Source: an uncultured Winogradskyella sp. (GTDB lineage: Bacteria; Bacteroidota; Bacteroidia; Flavobacteriales; Flavobacteriaceae). Taken from it: a stretch of DNA of 64,000 bases. The DNA is taken from assembly GCF_947496485.1 (NCBI RefSeq), contig NZ_CANMCZ010000004.1:186001-250000 (forward strand), in the 5' to 3' direction. Below are positions 10,557-20,384 of the stretch, one piece after another. Below the pieces are notes generated by a model. It ran no database searches, was not told the origin of the DNA, and worked only from the letters and a program-made list of their open reading frames with translations. Position numbers and translations under genes: made by a program. Positions within the stretch are counted from its first letter, which is position 1; each line of letters starts with the position of its first letter.

Positions 10557-10907
10557 TTACTTTGTTAACGACAGTTCTTTACTTTCAATAGCTTTGTTGT
10601 AATTAGCTTTTACGGTAGACTTTAAGCCAAAAAACTTTGAGCCATCTTTTTTCTTTAGCGTTACATAAGTGCTACCATCGGCCTTAGTCATAACGTCATC
10701 AACAACAACTGTAGCGTTATAGACGCTTTTGTAATTGGCAATTTTACCACGTTTTACTAAGATATTTAACTTTGGAAACTTTATATATCTATAATTCTGT
10801 GCAGTAGGTTCTTTAACTACAAGTTCATCACCAACTTTAGGAGTCGTTTGCGCACTAAGCATAAAACAGAATCCGAAAAATAAAAGGGTTAAAAATATTT
10901 TTTTCAT
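10557..10907 (-). CDS. Small secreted protein of unknown function
   Basis: 116 residues from the ATG at 10907, preferred because it begins MKKIFL with a clean signal peptide (hydrophobic core LTLLFFGFCFML, cleavage after LSAQ). An in-frame ATG at 10919 would add only MDLI. The mature part is basic and beta-rich (KRGKIANYKSVYNATVVVDDV, then TYVTLKKKDGSKFFG), which suggests a small periplasmic or surface domain resembling an SH3-like barrel; this is only inference. A good TTG-N20-TAATTTTG promoter lies upstream and a strong terminator follows, so it is a single-gene unit. Confidence 0.7.
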   Translation of the reverse strand: MKKIFLTLLFFGFCFMLSAQTTPKVGDELVVKEPTAQNYRYIKFPKLNILVKRGKIANYKSVYNATVVVDDVMTKADGSTYVTLKKKDGSKFFGLKSTVKANYNKAIESKELSLTK

Positions 10908-10936
10908 AATTAAATCCATTTAAATTAGTAATACTG

Positions 10937-10967
10937 CAAAATTATTGAGAATAAATAAGAATGTCAA
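10937..10967 (-). promoter_or_regulatory. Bacteroidota-type promoter of the small secreted protein gene
   Basis: The minus strand reads TTG (10967-10965), a 20-base spacer, then TAATTTTG (10944-10937). It has the same boxes and spacing as the promoter at 2183-2153. Confidence 0.6.
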
Positions 10968-11065
10968 CATTTTAGAGGTTTTTTAGCACCAAAACACTAA
11001 TAATAATTTCCTTGTCAACCCAAGGGCTTTTTATATATTTAAAACTTATAGATTAATTACTACCA

Positions 11066-11356
11066 ATGTCTAAGCAAAATAAGTTAGCCGACGCCATACA
11101 AAAACTAATAGAAGCCATATTATCTGCTTTAGGTCACAGTACTAAAAAGAAAAGAACATGGCACCAACACGTTGTGCCCAATGATGACGGTTGGGCTGTA
11201 AGACGAGAAGGTAATAAACGGATTACTTCTAAGCACCGCAAACAAAGCACTGCGATACGCAAAGCCAAAACCTTAGCTAAACGTTATAAAGCTGATGTGA
11301 TTATTCATCGTGAAAGTGGAGGTATACGCGATCGGATAAGTTATAGAGAAGATTAG
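11066..11356 (+). CDS. DUF2188 domain protein (intact copy)
   Basis: 96 residues. The DUF2188 core is WHQHVVPNDDGWAVRREGNKR followed by STAIRKAKTLAKRYKADVIIHRESGGIRDRISY. The family is small and of unknown function; its members look like a single alpha/beta domain. The N-terminal 30 residues (amphipathic helix, then KKKR) are extra. This is the only intact copy in the window; decayed fragments of related genes lie at 20252-20338, 22771-22866 and 24485-24613 on the same strand. Confidence 0.8.
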   Translation: MSKQNKLADAIQKLIEAILSALGHSTKKKRTWHQHVVPNDDGWAVRREGNKRITSKHRKQSTAIRKAKTLAKRYKADVIIHRESGGIRDRISYRED

Positions 11357-11394
11357 TAAGAAATACCTTGTAAACAATTAAATTTTTGAAAACA

Positions 11395-14300
11395 TCATTG
11401 AATTAAAACAAAAGCTCCCCAAAAATAGGGGTTAGGATACTTAGTTTTGATGTTTTTTTGTGTTTTAAAAAAAGCCTCTCGTATCGAAAGATTATTCGTA
11501 AATATATTGGTGTAAAAATCTTCCATATACTCTTGAGTTACATTATCATCAACTTTCCATAATGAAAGTAGTAAATTTTTTGCACCTGCAATTTTAAGCC
11601 CCCTTTGAAGTCCAAAAACACCTTCATTACCTTCAGACTCTCCTAATGCTGTCTCACAAGCTGATAAAACAACCAGTTCAACATTTTTCAAATCTAAGCT
11701 TGCTATTTCATTTGCAGTCAGTATACCATCTTTTCTGTTATTGAAATTTTCTCCATATTGCCAAAAATAGTTTGCCTTTGCTAATGCTAAACCAGATCTA
11801 TTCATTGGATTTTTGTCATTAATAAATAAAACAGACCCAAGCATTTCGGTGAAACCGAATTCATTTTTTAAAGGTTTTAAATAAAAAGCATGTGTTCCAA
11901 TATGAATGATTTCTGGTTTTAAGAATGTGGAATTTATAAAGTTCTCTTCGGATGCGTCAAAACCTATCTTTTTATGGGTAATTATATTATTTGATTTTAA
12001 TATTTCTTCTAAAGCATTTACTTCTTTTAATGTGCCGGGCAGTTCTGTGAATTTGCTACTCCTTGTCTTTACATTGGTTTGATCTTCTATTTCTTGGTTA
12101 AGTACGTAAGTAATTCCACCAAAAAGTAAAGCTTGATTGAAGTTTTGGGATATATTGGAGTTGGCGATATCTTTAGAGCTATTTATCCTAATTATATTGT
12201 ATTTCTCACCCAAGCTAAGTTTAGAATTTATAGGTAGAGCTGAAAATGCAATATTTTGTAAAATACCAGTTGGGGCAATATAAATTTTATGAGACTCATC
12301 TAAAACCTTTTCAATGGGTAGCCAAATGTAATTATAAAGCAAACTTCCTTTTGCTTTGTACAATTCTGTAATTACGGACTTTGGATCTTTAAATTTTTGA
12401 GTTGTATTTTCTATAATTTGTCGTAATTCCAATTCATTAAATAAAGAGACATATGTCGGACTTTTTGAGTTTTTTGATAAAACAAAGGCACCATAATTGA
12501 TTTTATGATTTTTAATATTAGACGTGTCTTTAAATTTTACAAACTCAATTACACTTTCATCTTTATTTAAATTTTGTTTTACAGTTTGCCAAGTGATAGT
12601 GTTTTCTTGAAGTCTTTTAAGAATGACTTTTTTACCTCGTTTTAAAAGTTCTTTTTCATAGACTCTGGCATAGTCCATTAGCGAATCTCTATTTAATACA
12701 CTTACATTTCTTAGTTGATTTTTAACCAATTTCCAGTTCGTATTAATGGAGTCTAAATCTGTAGATTTGTAATCTTCTGATATACTATTACTTATGCTTT
12801 CAGTTGTATTTAATAATAACTGTTTACTTAATACAGCATAATCAAAACCATGTCCAATAATCTTAGATGGCCATTCATTTGATTCATCGATAAACCTAAA
12901 TAAAGTCTCGGGTCCATAATCATTTTCTAAATTCTTTTTTCTTTTCTCCTCTGTAAACTCTAAAAGTTCCTCTAAGTAGATATCAGTAAAAGACTCACAA
13001 AACGCTATCATATTCTTATTCGCCATACTCACATTTCTTTTTTTTAAATAAAGGTTTGCAAAATCTGAAGAAATAACAGACTCTAAATATTTGAAGTCGT
13101 TGCTCTTTTCAAGGTCTTTTAAATTAGTGATTGCTAATTGTAAAAAATATTCGGCTTTATCAAAATTATTTTTAGCTAAAAAAGAAAGACCAATAAAATG
13201 ATAAGCCTGAGATTGTAGGTGAGTTTTATTGCTATCCTTAGATTCCGTTGTTAAATACGTGATGTACTTTTTAAACCAAATTATAGCATTGTCAAAATCT
13301 CTATTATAATAATAAGCCTTTGCCATGATATCATAATTGATTTTTGCTTTGTATTTTTCAAGCTTAAGAATTTTTTTGCCATAGTCTACTGCTTTATCAT
13401 ATTCCTTACTAGATATGTATAAAGTCTGATAAGCATGATATATATCTAAATAAGTTATAGATACATTAGGTATATACTTAGTTGTTTTTTCAGCTAATTT
13501 CAGATATTTTAATGCTGTCTCAAAATCACCTAAAAAATAATTAACAACGAATAAATTTGAGTACATCCTTCTCTTAAACATAAGATATGTAGTAATGTCT
13601 GATTTTAATCCTGAGTCATCTAATTCTTCGATAGTTGTTTTGAGTGTTGTTATAATTTGATTATACATTTCTAACTCATAAAGATGTTCAGTTTCTTTTA
13701 ACTTAGAGTGGTAATAACTAAAAAAGTACTTAGAGTTATCATTGTTCTTAATGCGCTCATCATTGATAGTTTTGTAATCTTGATAATTACCTTCAGATAC
13801 AATAGATTGATCTATTTTGGCTTCGATTTTATTAAGCACATTACCTATTTCGGTACTTAATGCCCCACCTGCGTTATAATTGGTATTTTGAACCTCTTTC
13901 AAGAAGTTCTGCATGGTGTTTTCAGTATTTTCATAATACGCTTTAGAGCGTAACTCTTCAGAATATGAAAAAGGATTTATCAAAATAAACCTGTAATTCA
14001 TATATTTTTTTGATGCAGACCATATGCCCCTCTGTCTAGTTCTTGGATCCAATATTTTACCAATGGTATCGTAGTCGTCCAATAAATCTTTAAGGTAAAC
14101 GGTCGCTTTGGACAAGGTAATAGAATCTTTTCGCGAATTAACAAAGTTATCTATAGCATCTTCTTTAAGTCTAAGATAATATTGGCTTGGTAACTTTTTG
14201 TTTATAATTGATCCCTTAATAGCATTTGCGCGTTGAAACTGTAATTTTGATGCACCGATTGTATCTTTTTTTTTAAGGTAGATTGACATCTCTAAACCAA

Positions 14301-14808
14301 CGATTTCAGCATAGCTATTGAGTATTTTTTCATTTTTAAAATCAAAATTTTTTAGCAATTTTTTTCTTACTGACTCAAGAGTATTTAAGGAGGTTTTTCT
14401 TATGTTTTTCTCGAATAGTAATTTGTACTCTTCAACAATAATAGTGGTAAAGGTCGCAAACACATCTGACTTTTTTAAATCAAAATGTTCTTTTAACTGA
14501 GTCTTTAAATCAGTAATGATTTTTAATGCTTCATCATACTTTTTCTGCTCTCTTTTAATGGTAATATCAAGGACCATAATAGAGCAATGAAACTCAAAGT
14601 CTTCAAACTTTTCTAGACTTGCTTGTTCTGATACTACATCTTTAATAGCATTAATATAGGGTATAGCATCAACAAAATGTCCCTTATCAATTAAGTATTT
14701 TGCTTCAGTATAATCTTTAATAGTTAGACCTGTTAATCGAGCAGATTGCGCATAGGTATGCGTCTGGATTATTAGACAAAATATGATTATGTTGTTTTTA
14801 TTTAGCAA
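11395..14808 (-). CDS. TPR-CHAT caspase-like protein, copy 1
   Basis: 1137 residues with a signal peptide (MLNKNNIIIFCLIIQTHTYAQ). Residues about 20-780 are helical and repeat-like, including clear TPR units (LGDFETALKYLKLAEKT, YNRDFDNAIIWFKKY). Residues about 800-1137 form a CHAT domain, a clan CD cysteine protease fold. The dyad is visible: H973 in HIGTHAFYL and C1051 in LSACETALGES, followed by GVFGLQRGLKIAGA and LWKVDD. A signal peptide on a CHAT protein suggests a periplasmic or envelope location. It starts 19 bases after the paralogous copy 2 and is probably the second gene of an operon with it. Its substrate is unknown. Confidence 0.85.
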   Translation of the reverse strand: MLNKNNIIIFCLIIQTHTYAQSARLTGLTIKDYTEAKYLIDKGHFVDAIPYINAIKDVVSEQASLEKFEDFEFHCSIMVLDITIKREQKKYDEALKIITDLKTQLKEHFDLKKSDVFATFTTIIVEEYKLLFEKNIRKTSLNTLESVRKKLLKNFDFKNEKILNSYAEIVGLEMSIYLKKKDTIGASKLQFQRANAIKGSIINKKLPSQYYLRLKEDAIDNFVNSRKDSITLSKATVYLKDLLDDYDTIGKILDPRTRQRGIWSASKKYMNYRFILINPFSYSEELRSKAYYENTENTMQNFLKEVQNTNYNAGGALSTEIGNVLNKIEAKIDQSIVSEGNYQDYKTINDERIKNNDNSKYFFSYYHSKLKETEHLYELEMYNQIITTLKTTIEELDDSGLKSDITTYLMFKRRMYSNLFVVNYFLGDFETALKYLKLAEKTTKYIPNVSITYLDIYHAYQTLYISSKEYDKAVDYGKKILKLEKYKAKINYDIMAKAYYYNRDFDNAIIWFKKYITYLTTESKDSNKTHLQSQAYHFIGLSFLAKNNFDKAEYFLQLAITNLKDLEKSNDFKYLESVISSDFANLYLKKRNVSMANKNMIAFCESFTDIYLEELLEFTEEKRKKNLENDYGPETLFRFIDESNEWPSKIIGHGFDYAVLSKQLLLNTTESISNSISEDYKSTDLDSINTNWKLVKNQLRNVSVLNRDSLMDYARVYEKELLKRGKKVILKRLQENTITWQTVKQNLNKDESVIEFVKFKDTSNIKNHKINYGAFVLSKNSKSPTYVSLFNELELRQIIENTTQKFKDPKSVITELYKAKGSLLYNYIWLPIEKVLDESHKIYIAPTGILQNIAFSALPINSKLSLGEKYNIIRINSSKDIANSNISQNFNQALLFGGITYVLNQEIEDQTNVKTRSSKFTELPGTLKEVNALEEILKSNNIITHKKIGFDASEENFINSTFLKPEIIHIGTHAFYLKPLKNEFGFTEMLGSVLFINDKNPMNRSGLALAKANYFWQYGENFNNRKDGILTANEIASLDLKNVELVVLSACETALGESEGNEGVFGLQRGLKIAGAKNLLLSLWKVDDNVTQEYMEDFYTNIFTNNLSIREAFFKTQKNIKTKYPNPYFWGAFVLIQ

Positions 14809-14827
14809 AGTATAAATGATATCATAA

Positions 14828-17800
14828 TTACTGTATCAAAACAAAAGCTCCCCAATAATAGGGATTAGGATATTTTGTTTTGATGTTTTTTTGTGTTTTA
14901 AAAAAAGCCTCTTGTATCGAAAGATTATTCGTAAATATATTGTTATAAAAATCTTCCATATACTCTTGCGTTACAGTATCATCAACTTTCCAAAGAGAAA
15001 CCAAAAGCTTTTGTGCTCCAGCCATTTTTAAACCTCTCTGAATACCAAACACACCTTCATTATTATTAGACGCTCCGAGTCCCGACTCACATGCTGATAT
15101 CACAGCAAGTTTTACATCGCTTAAGTTTAGTGTTGATATTTCATTAGCAGTTAAAATACCATCTTCTCTATTTTGGGTTATTTTATTGCCATATTTCCAA
15201 TAATAATTAGCGTCAGCTAAAGCCAATCCAGATCTATTCATAGCATCTCCGTCTTGTGTTAAAATGGTAGATCCAATCATATCCGTAACTTCAAAATCAT
15301 CCGTGCTTGGCATTAAATAAAACGCATGTGTTCCAATATGGACAATATCTGGTTTTTTCAACATAGCTTTAACCAAGTTCTCTTCCGAAGCTTTATTTTG
15401 GCTATATGTCAAGCATTCGATTTGGTTGTCTTTTAGTAACTTTTCAATTTGTTCTATCTCTTTTTTGGTGCCTGGTAAAGCTCTAAAATCTCTACCTCTG
15501 TTTGCTCTATTCGTTCTAATCGGTGTCAATGGATCTATGGTTTTTTTAGTATAGTTGTAAGCTATGTCCCCAAACAATGCCGCTTTTGTAAAGCTGTGAG
15601 TCGTTTCTATTTTAGCTATATCTTTTGTGCTTCCCAATTGAATTAAATTAAATTCTTCGCTGAGTCTTTTGCTATTTGTTGAATCGATAAGTGCTGGGAA
15701 GGATATATTATGTAGTATTCCAGAAGGTGAAAAGTAAACAGTTGTGATCGTATTTAAATATTCATTTAATGGTTGCCATACAAGATCATATAATTCATCA
15801 CTGTGTTGTTCATAAATCTCTGTGATAACAAGTTTTGTATCTGCTTTTTCATATCTTTTTTTATTCAAAATTGTGTTAAGTTGGTCTTCATTACATAGAG
15901 GAACAAATAAGGGTGCTTTAGCATCTTTTAGGAGTATAAATGCACCATATTCTGTGTTATTTTGTTCTTGTAAGAAGTAATAAGGGTTATAGGATACAAA
16001 CTCTATCACCGCATCACCTGTTGTAATATGTTGTTGAATATCTTGCCATTCTATTTTAGAATTTTCAAATAATTCCAGAATAGACGCCTTACCGCGTATG
16101 ATGAGCTCTCTTTCATAAACGCGCGCATAGTCCATCAACGAATCTCTATTAGCAATATTAACGTCTTTTAGTTGATTTTTTATCGCTTTCCATTTAGTGT
16201 TAATCGCCTTTAATTCTGGAATCTCATTAACTGAGGCATTCGTTCTAATGGTCTCAGACGTATTTAATAATAATTGTTTTGACATTAAGGCATAGTTATA
16301 ACCCATAATTAAAATAGCATCCGAATGCATGTTGTTTTGAGATAAATAATAAAACAAGGTATTTGGACTATGTGCTTGGGCATCATTTATTTGCAGACGG
16401 CTCGTCTCGTCCATATTTAGTAGTGATTCAAAAAATGGTATACTGTACGTTTGCGCAAATTTTAGCATATAATCTTCTGCACGTTGCGGTAAACCCAATT
16501 CAGAATACAATATGCCAAGATCAGCATATAGCGTACCTAAAATATAGTCTTTAGATGGATTATTATACGTTGATTCTGAAAACCCTTTTAAAGCTGTTTT
16601 AAAATGCGTATTGGCCTCATCGTATTGTTTCGACGCCAAATAGTATTTACCAAGGTTATGATTTGCAAAATTTATGGAGTAAGCATAACCTGTATTTTCT
16701 TTTTGAAGCTCTAAGAACTCAAGATATTTTTTTTCCCAAATAAGTGCTTGCTCGTTATTATTTAATTCAAAATAGATACTCGCCATCATACTAAATTGCG
16801 ACCATGTTGATGCGGTTGGGTTCTTTACTGATCTCTTAATATACTGAAGTGCTTTTTCATAATTCTTAGTTTGAAAATAAATAGAACCATAATACATATT
16901 AAAGCTGTTAATTATATCCTCACTAATTTTCCCATCAGGCTGCATTTTGTAGGCAATGGCCGCTTGGTCTAAATGGAATAGGGCTTTGTTGTAGTCTTTA
17001 AGCTGACTGTAAACAGTATAAAAATTTAAATGGATATAGTATATGAGTTCAAAATAAGAAGCGCGGTCTTTTTCTTTGAAATTAGAGTTATTTACTTCGA
17101 CCAATAATTCATTTAATTTCGATAGATACTGATAATACATTGTCGAGATCATCAGCACATCGAGTTCTCCGAATTTATTTAAGTAATAGCCATAGTCTTT
17201 AGTAACGCTAGTTGCTTCTTTTTTTTGTTCCGTATTAAGGACCTTCTGATATCGGCCTTCTTGCAGTTCTTTATTGGAAATGGACTCATCAATATCTATA
17301 AGAGTTTCTTCAATGGATTCAATTAATTCATTACGATCTTTTTCGCTTAAATCTTTATTGTTTTTAATTTCCTTGGCGAGTTCTGTTAAATCGGCTTTGC
17401 CTTTAATTAGTTGTAGTTTACTCGCGCTATAATTTTTTGTGAACGGATTAACAAATTCTTCTTGAAATTCGAATATGTTATTGGCTAACTCGCCACGTAA
17501 TTTATTATTGGTATAAGGATAAGATTTAAACTCTTTCAATAAGTCTTTAGATTGTGTTATGGATTCTTTTAGGGCTTTTTTGTACTCTTCTTCTGAGTCA
17601 TTGAAATTGGCTAAATGACCTATAATATCTGCCTTTTCACTAAAATAGAAATCTATCATGTCTTCATTGCCGTCCATCATGCTTTTAATCTTATTCAGTT
17701 CATCGCGTTTTACCTCAAAAGCAGATTGTTTATCTGTCAAATTCATAAGGACTAAGTTTTCCAAAGAAGTCATCGTTTCAAAGGATGAAAATGCATTTTT

Positions 17801-18274
17801 ATCTCTGAGGTCATACGTGTTAGTGATGTAAGTTTTATAATTTTGTAAGAGTTCCAGAGCATCATCATAACGTTGAGCATCTATCAAAATGCTATTTTCT
17901 TGCATAATTAAGATGCCATTTAATGAAAATACATCTGCTTTAAATACATCAAACAGATGCTTTAAATCTTTGCGCAAACCTTGTATTAAACTTAGTGCTT
18001 TATCATAATCTTTTTGGCCAGCATAGATATTACTTTCAATACTACTTATGGAAACAAGCGTGCTAAAGGCATCGAAAGATTTAGGGTTTTTGGATTTACT
18101 GATATGTGACTTCACTTTATTAACATACACCAAAGCTTCTTTGTAATTTTCATCGTTACAATGGTCTCTGGCGAGCTTATAATCTTCATAAGTGTCAAGG
18201 TATAAGCTATTACTCTGTGTATAGCCTAAAAATACAGAACACCATAATAGCGCTGCAAAAAAATATTTATGCAT
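14828..18274 (-). CDS. TPR-CHAT caspase-like protein, copy 2
   Basis: 1148 residues with the same architecture as copy 1: a signal peptide (ending GYTQ), a long TPR-like region with repeats such as NYEKALQYIKRSVKN and QYDEANTHFKTALKGF, then a C-terminal CHAT domain with H983 (HIGTHAFYL) and C1062 (ISACESGLG). The last 48 residues are nearly identical to copy 1 while the TPR parts are strongly diverged. It is the first gene of the pair and is divergent from the secreted/CHASE2-like pair that starts 50 bases away, so the four genes may share one regulatory gap. CHAT proteases often act in signalling or cell-death cascades, but no substrate can be named here. Confidence 0.85.
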   Translation of the reverse strand: MHKYFFAALLWCSVFLGYTQSNSLYLDTYEDYKLARDHCNDENYKEALVYVNKVKSHISKSKNPKSFDAFSTLVSISSIESNIYAGQKDYDKALSLIQGLRKDLKHLFDVFKADVFSLNGILIMQENSILIDAQRYDDALELLQNYKTYITNTYDLRDKNAFSSFETMTSLENLVLMNLTDKQSAFEVKRDELNKIKSMMDGNEDMIDFYFSEKADIIGHLANFNDSEEEYKKALKESITQSKDLLKEFKSYPYTNNKLRGELANNIFEFQEEFVNPFTKNYSASKLQLIKGKADLTELAKEIKNNKDLSEKDRNELIESIEETLIDIDESISNKELQEGRYQKVLNTEQKKEATSVTKDYGYYLNKFGELDVLMISTMYYQYLSKLNELLVEVNNSNFKEKDRASYFELIYYIHLNFYTVYSQLKDYNKALFHLDQAAIAYKMQPDGKISEDIINSFNMYYGSIYFQTKNYEKALQYIKRSVKNPTASTWSQFSMMASIYFELNNNEQALIWEKKYLEFLELQKENTGYAYSINFANHNLGKYYLASKQYDEANTHFKTALKGFSESTYNNPSKDYILGTLYADLGILYSELGLPQRAEDYMLKFAQTYSIPFFESLLNMDETSRLQINDAQAHSPNTLFYYLSQNNMHSDAILIMGYNYALMSKQLLLNTSETIRTNASVNEIPELKAINTKWKAIKNQLKDVNIANRDSLMDYARVYERELIIRGKASILELFENSKIEWQDIQQHITTGDAVIEFVSYNPYYFLQEQNNTEYGAFILLKDAKAPLFVPLCNEDQLNTILNKKRYEKADTKLVITEIYEQHSDELYDLVWQPLNEYLNTITTVYFSPSGILHNISFPALIDSTNSKRLSEEFNLIQLGSTKDIAKIETTHSFTKAALFGDIAYNYTKKTIDPLTPIRTNRANRGRDFRALPGTKKEIEQIEKLLKDNQIECLTYSQNKASEENLVKAMLKKPDIVHIGTHAFYLMPSTDDFEVTDMIGSTILTQDGDAMNRSGLALADANYYWKYGNKITQNREDGILTANEISTLNLSDVKLAVISACESGLGASNNNEGVFGIQRGLKMAGAQKLLVSLWKVDDTVTQEYMEDFYNNIFTNNLSIQEAFFKTQKNIKTKYPNPYYWGAFVLIQ

Positions 18275-18323
18275 AGTGTTGGTAATTTGCTTAAATTTAA
18301 GGCTTTTAGTAAAACGCAGATTA

Positions 18324-19091
18324 ATGTACAGGCTATTATTTTTAATTTTTTGTTTTTGTAGTTTACAGTCTTTTTCTCAGGAAGCCTTCTTGGTTTTAGA
18401 AGTAAAAGGCACTATTACCTACGATAGTATTAACAAGCCTATTGCTGCTAATGACGAATTTTTTGGCAATCCTAAATTTAAATTTGCTTCTAATGAGGCC
18501 TCTGCCGTTATTTTAAGTACTACACAAGGACGCGTAATTTTATTTGCCAATCAACCAGAACCAAAAGCCACCAGATCGGCATTGGTTTACTATCTTCAAA
18601 CTAATATATTACCAGAAAAAAAGTATAATGCCACAAGAGGAGGAGATGTAGCTACCATAAATGTTTACTTTAAAGGCAACAGCTTATATCAAAACAAAAC
18701 CATTGGAGTCATGTCTCGTGCTCAAAAGACAGGCGACTTCTACCTGTCGTATTTAAAAAATGATAATATCTACCTCACTAAATTAACAAGAGAAGAACGG
18801 CTTATACATATAACTGCTGAGACATTTACGCAACCAGATAACGATAAAACCTATCCCATAAAAACGATTAACCTACATTATCAAGATAAGGATACGAAGG
18901 AATTCACTACAATTAATAGTTTCACTTTTCAGATTTATAATATAGAACATATTCAAGGCACTATTAAGCACTATAAATCTTGGTTAAGTGGTCATAACAC
19001 GCCCGCAAAAGAGCAAATTGCGTTCTGTGAAGATTATCTTTTACAAAATTTTGGTAGTGATCTAGACCTAAAAGACTTAGGATTTGATTAA
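18324..19091 (+). CDS. Secreted protein of unknown function, partner of the CHASE2-like protein
   Basis: 255 residues from the ATG at 18324, chosen because it begins a good signal peptide (MYRLLFLIFCFCSLQSFSQ). The 16 extra upstream codons would spoil the signal peptide and would start on a non-ATG codon. Residues about 23-75 (LVLEVKGTITYD, then DEFFGNPKFKFASNEASAVI and GRVILF) faintly recall FecR-like beta-sandwich domains, but this is a weak impression. The rest is unrecognised. It overlaps the next gene by 8 bases, implying translational coupling, and is transcribed divergently from the CHAT pair. Confidence 0.6.
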   Translation: MYRLLFLIFCFCSLQSFSQEAFLVLEVKGTITYDSINKPIAANDEFFGNPKFKFASNEASAVILSTTQGRVILFANQPEPKATRSALVYYLQTNILPEKKYNATRGGDVATINVYFKGNSLYQNKTIGVMSRAQKTGDFYLSYLKNDNIYLTKLTREERLIHITAETFTQPDNDKTYPIKTINLHYQDKDTKEFTTINSFTFQIYNIEHIQGTIKHYKSWLSGHNTPAKEQIAFCEDYLLQNFGSDLDLKDLGFD

Positions 19092-20274
19092 GATTTTAAC
19101 AAAAAAGAACATCTGGTTTGTTGTCCTCAATTCTATTGTTGCACTCGTTTTGTTCTTTCTTATTCAAAAGGTTTATTTTCTTCCTGGTGATGATAGTAAA
19201 GTGTTCTTTTTAGGACCAGTGATAAAAAACTACCTCTCTAAAACATCGTCTGCGCCAAAAGCAGATGATATTTTATTGATAAACACCCATTACGATAATG
19301 AGGTCATCACTAAATACGATTCTGTCGGTCATGTATACGGCAATCAAGTCGTGGTTGATCGTTCAAAACTCCTCACATTCTTTAAGAAGTTAAAAGCCAC
19401 AAATTCGCATAAATATGTGATTTGCGATATTATGTTTGAGGATAGTACAGCTTATGACAGCGAATTGGCCAATGTGCTAAAATCTACAGAACGCTTGTTG
19501 ATACCACGTACTGATAGCCTCGGAGCTATAGCAGCACCCTTTAGAGCTGTAAATTCAGGTCTCGTGGAAGTCTATGCGGTGGCCAACCTCTTTTATAAAT
19601 ATAAGTTGTACGATCGCCAAAATCATTTAAAATCAATGCCTCTAAAACTCTATGAGGATATTCATAAGTTGCATTACGAAGATTACCGTCTCTTTGGAAA
19701 ACTTGGTGATAAATTTATTCTAAATGACTTTGTGCCCGAGCATTATATTAATAGCTATAACGTGTTCGAAACCAAAGCCTATAAGGTCAACAATTTAGGT
19801 GATGTAAGTAAAGCCAACCTCATTTTTAATAATTTCGTAGAAGACAGAATTATAGTCATAGGTAATTTTAATGTAGATACCAGAGGTACTATTTACGGAG
19901 ATATTCCGAGTTCTTTAACATTACTCAATACCTATTTGGGGATGGAGAAGGGCAAAAATGTAATAAGTTTTGGTTTAATACTGGTGTTATGGCTTATATG
20001 TTTAGGATACTCATTTGCCGTTATCATCCCTAAAGCCACCTTCAAAAATGTTCTATTACGAATACCGTTTGTAAGTGGCATTTTAATGGGCGTATCCTAT
20101 GCCTTTGTGATGATCGTCTTATCTCTGCTGATATACTTTGTTTTTAATGTTAATTTAAGCCTCATTTACTTAGCAGCGTTTTTTTATTTAGAGAATTTAA
20201 TCTTTCATAGAAAAATACACTGGAAACGTTTTAAGAGTAATTTGCAACCTGAAGACACCAACCAACCCTTATAA
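19084..20274 (+). CDS. CHASE2-like membrane sensor protein
   Basis: 396 residues. One N-terminal transmembrane helix (about 11-28) is followed by a roughly 250-residue extracytoplasmic domain and three C-terminal helices (about 300-317, 326-352, 357-368). This is the CHASE2 layout, and the elements DDILLINTHYDN, VICDIMFEDSTAYDSELAN and the late DRIIVIGNF...TIYGDIPSSLTLLNTYLG fit that family. No kinase or cyclase domain follows, so it would signal through partners. The start is TTG at 19084, overlapping the upstream gene by 8 bases; no in-frame ATG occurs before the middle of the protein. The last few codons overlap an out-of-frame DUF2188 remnant. Confidence 0.65.
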   Translation: MIKILTKKNIWFVVLNSIVALVLFFLIQKVYFLPGDDSKVFFLGPVIKNYLSKTSSAPKADDILLINTHYDNEVITKYDSVGHVYGNQVVVDRSKLLTFFKKLKATNSHKYVICDIMFEDSTAYDSELANVLKSTERLLIPRTDSLGAIAAPFRAVNSGLVEVYAVANLFYKYKLYDRQNHLKSMPLKLYEDIHKLHYEDYRLFGKLGDKFILNDFVPEHYINSYNVFETKAYKVNNLGDVSKANLIFNNFVEDRIIVIGNFNVDTRGTIYGDIPSSLTLLNTYLGMEKGKNVISFGLILVLWLICLGYSFAVIIPKATFKNVLLRIPFVSGILMGVSYAFVMIVLSLLIYFVFNVNLSLIYLAAFFYLENLIFHRKIHWKRFKSNLQPEDTNQPL

Positions 20275-20338
20275 AACAAATGTGATTATTCATCGCGAAA
20301 GTGGAGGTATACGCGATCGGATAAGCTATCGCGATTAA
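20252..20338 (+). pseudogene. DUF2188 3' fragment A
   Basis: The frame ending at TAA 20336-20338 reads YKTNVIIHRESGGIRDRISY followed by RD, nearly identical to the C-terminus of the intact DUF2188 protein at 11066. Similarity fades upstream near 20252, inside the last codons of the CHASE2-like gene, which uses a different frame. No start codon or N-terminal half remains. Confidence 0.75.
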
Positions 20339-20384
20339 GACGCATCAGAGTTATAATGTCGTAGGATTTTCTACTAAGCGGCAA

